This document shows, one piece after another, positions 57,886-64,000 of a DNA stretch of 64,000 nt. Both the position numbers and the translations under genes were made by a program. Source of the DNA: Humulus lupulus (Eukaryota; Streptophyta; Magnoliopsida; Rosales; Cannabaceae); assembly GCF_963169125.1 (NCBI RefSeq), contig NC_084797.1, positions 91,173,868 through 91,237,867 on the forward strand, read 5' to 3'. The notes under the pieces are model-generated. The model did not search any database, was not told the DNA's origin, and saw only the letters and a list, made by a program, of their open reading frames with translations. How positions within the stretch are numbered: the stretch's first letter is position 1; every line of letters begins with the position of its first letter.

Positions 57886-58509
57886 TGTTTATCCAAAAAT
57901 GGTTTTTGATGACGTGGCAAATATTTCTTACACGTAGATTGACACGTGGCGGAATTGAAGGACAAAGGTGCTGTTCGGCTATCGACCAGGAGCACGCCTC
58001 ATCGTCAGCATTAATTTTTTATACGACCAGGCTGATCGTGAAGCCCGATTTATTTCCTTCTTAAGTTGTAATCTAATATTAATTGCATTTGAATATTTCT
58101 TCATAATTATCCTTGATACATGATTGTTAAGGAAAGATAGGACACGTTAGCATGTGTGACCCTCCTTGAGCCTATAAATATGCATGAAATAGCTCAAGGT
58201 AGAAAACTTTTGGATTCATTAGCTTTTTTGCTTGATATTGAGAGATAAAGAGCTATAGCGATTGCTCATCATTCTATTGTAATCCTTCCAAGGTTTGTGA
58301 AACTCAAAGAACCCTAGTTCTTTGATCACGACTTTGAAGTTCAATAATAACAATACACTAAGTGGACGTAGGTTGTTACCAATCTTTGGGGCCGAACCAC
58401 TATAATTCCTTGGTGTTTTTTCCCTTTCCATTAGATTATCTTTTCAAGTGTCGTTCCATATTTTGTTGTATATTTGACTCCGTGTCGTTGGCCAATTCGA
58501 GGGTCAACA
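57886..58509 (+). repeat. 3' LTR of E3
   Basis: 624 bp. It retains CTATAAATATG (near 58177), which is mutated in the 5' LTR. Only two of the three ACGTGG boxes are intact. Confidence 0.93.
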
Positions 58510-59092
58510 CAAACAAATCAAAAGACTTGAATAATACAATTAGTTATAATACTAACCACTCACAATTGAGATTGAATTAACCTATGGTCAACTTTATGAT
58601 ATGACTATATTAGATAATAACGTTACCTTTACTTATCTATCTATAATCAATATCGGTCTAGTCCGATGTAGTAAGTACATAAAATCTTATCTACTTTGCT
58701 AATGTTCTAGAAAGAACATAACACTATAATGTGTAAGTAGATCATATCGTAGATTGGCAAGTAAGTGTAAATCCTGTACACTGACTAATCTTAGGACTAA
58801 CTTATTTTTGAACATATAATCATATTTATATTCCACTGTATATACGTCACTATAAATATGATTAGTTATGTGCTCGTGATTTAATAGAAGTTTATATTAA
58901 ACAAATAATCATGAAAATAAAACATGTGAGCAAAGTGATTGACCAAGTCAAAAATGTTTTCTATTCTTTTATTGATGATAAAATGAGATTACAAAGAAAT
59001 TGGATTTTAATTAGGGCATAAAACCCCAACAGCTTAGACTTATTGTCAACCAGCTCAAACAACTCAAAATACTTCACCAGATGGTAATCACT

Positions 59093-61477
59093 TGTAACGC
59101 CCTGGATAGCCAAGACCGTTACACTGTGTGTTTATAAAGTGCCAGACTTGCTAATCAAGTCATTTAATTAAAATCGTGTTGCAGAAGCTACAAAGGATCT
59201 AGGGTTAAAAGAGTTTTGGTCTTGAAAGCCACACTTTTCATTAAGAAACATTATCTGGTTACACGGGATCCCAAAAATACAGGTTTAAAGATCGTTTACA
59301 AAAGTTGTGAGACTCAGATACAATAACCAGCCATACTAAGGCAAAACAAGCAGTTAGGTTATCCCTGTCTTGGTCCACTCCTCGATCGTGGTGATCGAAC
59401 ATCTGGCTATGTACATTTCACCTCAGAGCTCTCCACCTCAGGCTTGGTCCAGCTTGCCCTTGCCTTTTACCTGCACCACGTAGCACCCGTGAGCCAAGGC
59501 CCAGCAAGAAAACACAATATCAACAGAGCATAAGCAATTATCAAACAAGTCAATATCTCACGTTGCATCACATAGCCTCAGTCAAATAACCATTCAATAT
59601 AGTCAAGTATTCCACATACTTAGCATATCAACTCATAACATGCACAGTTTATAAACGATAACCAGGGCTAGCGCTCACAGGCTGCTCCCTCTGTTATCCC
59701 AGTGTTCATGGCTCCCAGTGGCCGAATTGCGCTCTGTGCGCTGATAGTATGTACGACACTCTTAGGCCGCTTTTACATGTCCCATGGCGTGATACCAACA
59801 TTGACACGAAACAACTCTCGGGAGCACTTAGTCCCATCACAATCATATAACAGGGTGTAGTTTTCTTACCTTTCAATTCAATAGCTTTGATCCCTCGACT
59901 CCTTGAGCACGATCCCCCTCGAGCCCCCGAGCCCTAGCGCTCACCTAAACACAATCATAGCCAAGGTCATCATCAACCCTCAAGTTCAAAACCTAACCCC
60001 GGGGCCAATCCCGAGCCCTCGGGATGTCCTAGTCCCACCAAACAAGGTGGTGGAATCAAACCCCAAACCCTAGGTCAAAAACCCTTGCAAACAACCCAAA
60101 AATCCCCTTCAGGAGGCAGGGTAGCGCTACAGCGCTCTTGGGAGGGCGCTACAGCGCTAAAAACAGAAGCCAAAAACCCTTCAGCAAAATGGCCTAGCGC
60201 TACAGCGCCCAAAGGCTAGCGCTGTAGCGCTAGTCACAGACAGCCCTGCACTGATTTTTCCCTTTTGTAATTTCTTCGAACCAACCTCAACCAAACCTCT
60301 TCCAACTCTTACCCAAACTCAAAAACAACCTCATAACCACACTCCACTCATCCCAAGCACCCCAAACATCAAAAACCTAAGCACATGCATCCACAAACTC
60401 ATAATTCACCATAGCCACTTCTAAACTCTAAAACTCAGTAAAAACCAGTTGAACATCAAAGTTTAGAGTTTAGACCTTATACCTATGATAGAATTTCAAC
60501 CACAAGCTGCTTCTAGAATCCTTTGGCTTGCTCCTCCTCAGCCTCAAGTCTGAATTCCCTAAGGTTCCACCCAATTTCAACTTAAGCACCACAACTCAAA
60601 AACTAGAAACTGAAACTGAAGAATTCTAAGTCTTACCTCAAGTGTTAATGAACCCTTGCTAAACCTCTGTCAATTCCTCAGTCTTAGGTTAGGATCCTTG
60701 ATGCCTAGTTAATCCCAGCTCTCCTCTGAGCTTTACTTCAGAAATCCTCAAGAAACAAGTGAAGGAAGTACAAACCGACCTAGAGAATTCTCTCTGTTTT
60801 CTCTCCTTTCTTTTCCTTTCCTTTTCCTTCTTTTTCAGACTTCTTTGATATTCTACAAATTCCACTAACATAAAGCCTTAGTATAATCTAACTTCTGTAA
60901 AGAAAATGACCATTATACCCTCCCTATTAATTCTAACCCTTTAGTCCACTTAAGGGCATTTTAGTCATTTCACCCAATTCCCGCTAATTCCTCGAGTGTC
61001 CTTATTATTTCTCGCTCAGTTCTCGATACCTAAATAACCGCCAATATTATTCCCCAACGTCAAAATAAACTCCAGTATATCCGCTAAATTCCCATTTATA
61101 CCCCTGAGCTCACCCCGAGCCGGGTATAAATCCCCGCTATGAATTTTCCGCTACCTTGCTCACTAGGATCGTCTCGAGTCACAGATCACAAATATATCCA
61201 CATAATAATGTGGTCTCGACAATTATCACGTATATCAAAGCAATTATGCCCATAATGGCCAAAATTACAATTATGCCCTTCTAACCTAATCAAGGCCTAC
61301 ATGCATACGCATACTAACACACATAGTCATGCATCTCAGATACTCAAGTAATCGTATAACATGTTTTAAATCATAATCATGCATCTTAATCATTAAATTC
61401 ACACATAATCCCCATTATGCCCTCCAGGCACCCTAATCAAGGCCCTTAAGCCTTATTAGTGAATTTGGGTCGTTACA
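59093..61477 (-). mobile_element. Gypsy solo LTR (2.4 kb) in copia C1 gag
   Basis: Plus-strand ends TGTAACGCCC and GTCGTTACA; target duplications TCACT at 59088-59092 and 61478-61482. No PBS or coding sequence. The minus orientation is inferred from a GCAGGTAAAAGGCAAGGGCA motif near 59470 (read on the minus strand), which matches the end region of S1. It has a cluster of GCGCTACAGCGC palindromes at 60122-60232. The C1 gag frame reads across once it is removed. Confidence 0.87.
60122..60232. repeat. Cluster of GCGCTACAGCGC palindromes
   Basis: AGCGCTACAGCGC-type motifs occur at about 60123, 60146 and 60195, with a TAGCGCTGTAGCGCTA version at about 60217. They can pair within and between copies and stand out in an otherwise AC-rich LTR. 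Confidence 0.7.
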
Positions 61478-62430
61478 TCACTTTTCTATTCTTGATCAAT
61501 GAAATCGTTCCTTCAATGATGATCCAAGCACCCATTATTATGTTAGAAATTTAGACAATGTCGGAGCCAATATAGTTTCCCACATTCTCATTGGACAAAA
61601 TTACAGGTCTTGGAGTAGATTGTTGATAGTGGCTCTGGTTGCTAAGTACGAGCTGACTTTCATTAATGATAGTTTTCCTAAACCTTCATGTATTGATGAA
61701 TCTTGCACTTCTTGGTCTCATTGTAATAGTATGGTTTTATCTTGGTTGATTAATGTTGTGTCATGTGAGATTGTTGATAGTGTCATGTATATATATGAGG
61801 ATTTAGTTCTTTAGAGTGATCTTCAAGATTATTATCACCAAAATAATGGCCCTCGTGTTTTCAATTAAAAAGATTGATGCCAGGTCTTGTTCAAGGTTCT
61901 GAAGATGTTACAACATAATTCATGAAGTTAAAGACTTTATGAGATGAACTTAAAGAGTTTAGACCACAACTCGTGTGCATTTATGGTGGCATGAAAGCTT
62001 TTATGGAGTATCAACAACAAGAATATGTTCTTCACTTCTTTGTTGGTTTGAATGAATCTTTTACAACTATCCATGCTCAAGTGCTTATGTAAGATCCTCT
62101 TCCTCATGCTAACAAAGTCTTTATGATATCATACAAGAAGAGCGTCAAAGAACTATTTCTCCTATACAAGATGAAGTCATTGATACTAGTTCAACTTTAG
62201 AACAGTTTGCAGGAAGCACTTGTTTCAAACATCCAAAAATTGTTGGTAATCATTGTGGGATACCATGGCATGCCATTGCCAAATTTTACAAGCTACATAA
62301 TTATCATGTTGATTCAAAGTCATCGTCACTCTTGTTTTGATGGTAAACAATATTTGGTTATTTACATCACTAACTATTCTTGATTTTGTAGCAAAGTATT
62401 TATCTTGTATATTAAGTAAAAGCTTTGTGA

Positions 62431-62815
62431 CACCCCAAAATCCTAACTTCGAGACCTCGATGGGGTTCTAAACATTTTGAATGATTCGAGAACTTGAAAA
62501 CTAAACACATAGTGAAAATATGCATAAAAAGTTATTAAAAATTCTCGTAAACACATGCAATATTCAGATATCCATTATTAGAAACAAAATAGCATATTTA
62601 AATGCAATAAAACACTCGTTGGTCTAAACACATAATAAAACATCTAAAACTACATTGAAACTTAAATGAACTTGGTGTTTTTGTCCCTCTTTATTGTCAT
62701 AACAATTTATGGATCCTCACGATATACATATGCTTTCTAGTTCGGACTCCTCCCATCGCCCCCACACATAAGGAAACTGGGCATCAAGCCAGTGTTTGAG
62801 TCTGGTAAACTCATA
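62431..62815 (-). mobile_element. Probable gypsy LTR fragment
   Basis: The segment starts TGTGACACCCCAAAATCC on the plus strand and holds, on the minus strand, a GGCTTGATGCCCAG...GTATATCGTGAGGATCC part that resembles the end region of Tekay-like LTRs. The other boundary and target duplications were not found, so it is a truncated relic. The 62336-62430 stretch before it has no recognisable feature. Confidence 0.4.
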
Positions 62816-62835
62816 TTGTTGAAAAGGAAAATTTT

Positions 62836-63079
62836 GTGGGAAAAGGAGATGCGTGTGATGGAATGATAAAATTGTGTACTCTTGATTCTAATATGAACAT
62901 CAATAATAAATCTTCTTGTTGTTGTTATATAACTGACTCAAATTCTATTAAATTGTGGCACAATAAACTAGCACATGTAGGTTTTAGTACTATTAACAAA
63001 GTAATCAAATGTAGATTAATTAATTGTGATATTGTTGAGCATGATAAATGTGAACTATGTGTGAAATCTAAAATGGTAA
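62836..63079 (+). pseudogene. Copia GAG-pre-integrase fragment (PF13976-like)
   Basis: An open frame with LWHNKLAHVGFSTINKVIKC and a CELCVKSKM end, the pre-integrase zinc-like pattern (H, H, C, C) of copia pol. It begins and ends abruptly. It may be the remains of C1 pol or of another copia element; the distance from C1 gag and the missing protease leave this open. Confidence 0.75.
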
Positions 63080-63506
63080 TGTTGACGTAGTTTTTTGTCA
63101 ACTGAGAATTATAGATAAAAAAAAAGAGTTTAGGCTTGAACAAACCAAAACTAATAAAAAGAAATAAGAACGCACAATGTTTACGTGGTTCAGTGGTTCA
63201 ATTCACCTAGTCCACGAGTCAATATTATTTCTGAATATTTTCTCAAGAGAACTGTCTAATACAATTTCTCTGGAGTTTTGGTATCTTAAAACCTTCCTCT
63301 CTTTTCCTTTTCATTCCCTCTTTTATTTATAAGGAAAAATGATCAGGTTTGGGTAACTTACAAGAATGGGTAACTACTCGTTATTACAATATATTCTATT
63401 AATTGTCTAATTGATTACATTCAATACACAAAATCATTACAATCCTTACAGGGATGTAAATCCCAGATTTTCAAGGATCCATCTTCGCACCTCTATTCCT
63501 GTACAA
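63080..63506 (-). mobile_element. LTR-like sequence related to the 46075 insertion, minus strand
   Basis: The plus strand starts TGTTGACGTAG, and its first 25 bases, read on the minus strand, resemble the end of the 256 bp insertion. It contains ACGTGGTTCAG and TAGTCCACGAGTCA (an LTR R/U5-like block) and, on the minus strand, a TATA box (CTTATAAATAAAAG, near 63325). The right end (CTGTACA at about 63506) is uncertain and no target duplication is secure. Confidence 0.5.
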
Positions 63507-63508
63507 AA

Positions 63509-63653
63509 TGGTGAAGATAATTTAATATTTTGTATTATATTGATCAATATTTATATACAAACTAGATAGCTATTCTAGGAAAACTATAGGAAAATAAGGG
63601 ATACTAAATAAATACAATTAATACTAATTTGACAGCTAATTCATACTAAAACA
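63509..63653 (-). repeat. Short 3' LTR of a minus-strand copia element
   Basis: On the minus strand it starts TGTTTTAGTATG right after a polypurine tract (TTGAAGGGGAG) and has a TATA box (TATATAAATATTG, near 63552). The end is near 63509-63512. It is about 145 bp. It belongs with the RNase H fragment to its right. Confidence 0.65.
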
Positions 63654-63660
63654 CTCCCCT

Positions 63661-64000
63661 TCAAGCTGGAGCATAAATGTTAACTATACTCAGCTTGTTA
63701 CAAAGATATTCAACCTGAGCCCCATTTAAAGCTTTTGTGAAGGTGTCCCCTAATTGTTCTCCTGTCTTCACATATCCTGTAGAGATCAAGTCTTGCTGAA
63801 TTTTCTCGTGAACAAAATTACAATCAATTTCGATGTGTTTAGTTCGCTCATGAAATACAGGATTAGATGCAATGTGAAGAGCAGCTTGGTTAACACACCG
63901 CAATTTTGTTGGTACTGAAGTTTTAAATCCTACTTCAGTCAAGAGCTGATTATCCACATTATTCCAGACACAGACTGTGTCATAGATCGATATTCTAACT
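63661..64000 (-). pseudogene. Copia RNase H C-terminal part (element continues past the window)
   Basis: Minus-strand frame with [20 protein letters not shown], then [19 protein letters not shown] and the end NIYAPA, the standard C-terminus of copia RNase H just before the polypurine tract. Upstream, the EYRSMTQSV and IMW motif is in another frame, so one base is missing near 63950. The element enters from the right edge. Confidence 0.85.

Larger units (their letters stand above)
46778..58509 (+). mobile_element. E3: plus-strand Tat-lineage gypsy element
   Basis: LTRs 46778-47400 and 57886-58509; target duplications CAAAC at 46773-46777 and 58510-58514; 11.7 kb. Order: LTR, PBS, gag-pol (47438-53676), non-coding part, antisense gene (57040 to 54361), polypurine tract, LTR. 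The LTRs differ at about 20 of 623 sites, mostly transitions (about 3.2 percent, near 1.2 million years at the usual rate). Confidence 0.93.
42466..59031 (-). mobile_element. Angela-like copia solo LTR (copy B), minus strand, hosting a gypsy solo LTR and E3
   Basis: On the minus strand it starts TGTTGGGGTTTTATGCCC (at 59031) and ends CCCTACA (at 42466). Target duplications GCTTA lie at 42461-42465 and 59032-59036. Its own sequence is about 1.95 kb: 42466-43889, 46766-46777 and 58515-59031, the rest being the two insertions. No copia coding sequence lies between, so it is a solo LTR. The start TGTTGGGGTTTTATGCCC resembles Angela/Tork-type LTRs. Confidence 0.85.
42444..62335 (+). pseudogene. 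gag: C1 gag (copia), in three pieces split by two solo LTRs
   Basis: Pieces: 42444-42465, 59037-59092 and 61483-62335. The start ATG at 42444 reads MVHGGA and then a TAG formed at the insertion site. Piece two and three join to give a copia N-terminal domain with YYVRNLDNVGANIVSH and the Trp-Ser-Arg motif SWSR. The UBN2-like gag core follows (SWSHCNSMVLSWLINVV, about 61700-61760). At the end lies a degenerate zinc knuckle, NHCGIPWHAIAKFYKLHNY, where the usual third Cys is Phe. There are several in-frame stops (near 59104-equivalent in piece three, 61812, 61914, 61938, 62089, 62199) and shifts. Pol is not found directly after it. Confidence 0.72.

Noticed and set aside
60689..60871. Minus-strand Lys/Glu-rich ORF in the gypsy solo LTR
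   Set aside because: It derives from a TTCCTTTC-rich tract and has no domain.

Overview
The window reads as intergenic heterochromatin of a flowering plant, most likely a eudicot with a repeat-rich genome. I found no host gene with confidence. Almost everything is LTR retrotransposon: Ty3/gypsy (one chromovirus-like element, three Tat-lineage elements, two other gypsy solo LTRs) and Ty1/copia (a Sirevirus-like end, an Angela-like solo LTR, three other copia pieces). A plant of the Cannabaceae/Rosales type would fit the LTR styles, but that is only a guess. Identity and age figures below were counted by eye.

Left part, 1-41368. A Sirevirus-like copia element (P1) enters from the left and ends with its 3' LTR at 3962. 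It sits inside a fragment of a minus-strand Angela-like copia LTR (3963-4715). Inside that same LTR lies a gypsy chromovirus-like element, G0 (5' LTR 4716-7233, iMet primer site 7237-7248, gag from about 7465, truncated in integrase at about 41368). G0 gag is split by E1, a minus-strand Tat element (8256-38260, target duplication ATATT). E1 is split in its non-coding tandem array by E2, a young plus-strand Tat element (13002-30267, duplication CCCAG). E2 is split in its protease by S1, a 3.8 kb gypsy solo LTR (17075-20887, duplication ATTAG). This is a four-level nest whose order agrees with LTR divergence (E2 about 0.25 percent, E1 about 2.6 percent).

Right part, 41369-64000. A copia element C1 (5' LTR about 42219-42357, gag start 42444) is split by the complete Angela-like solo LTR (42466-59031, duplication GCTTA). 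That LTR holds a gypsy solo LTR (43890-46760, duplication GTAAG) of the same family and at exactly the same site as the G0 5' LTR, and a third Tat element E3 (46778-58509, duplication CAAAC). A 256 bp LTR-like insertion (46075-46330, duplication ACGAG) lies in the gypsy solo LTR. C1 gag resumes at 59037, is split again by a gypsy solo LTR (59093-61477, duplication TCACT) and ends near 62335. Copia and LTR fragments fill the rest.

Two results stand out. First, 3963-7233 and 43154-46760 share the same nested insertion junction, which independent insertions cannot explain. One tandem duplication with its junction at about 41368 explains both copies. Second, all three Tat elements carry, antisense to gag-pol, a multi-exon gene for a PF04195-like protein with a coiled-coil C-terminus. 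Each has its own TATA box just inside the polypurine tract and runs convergently with gag-pol. Its function is unknown.
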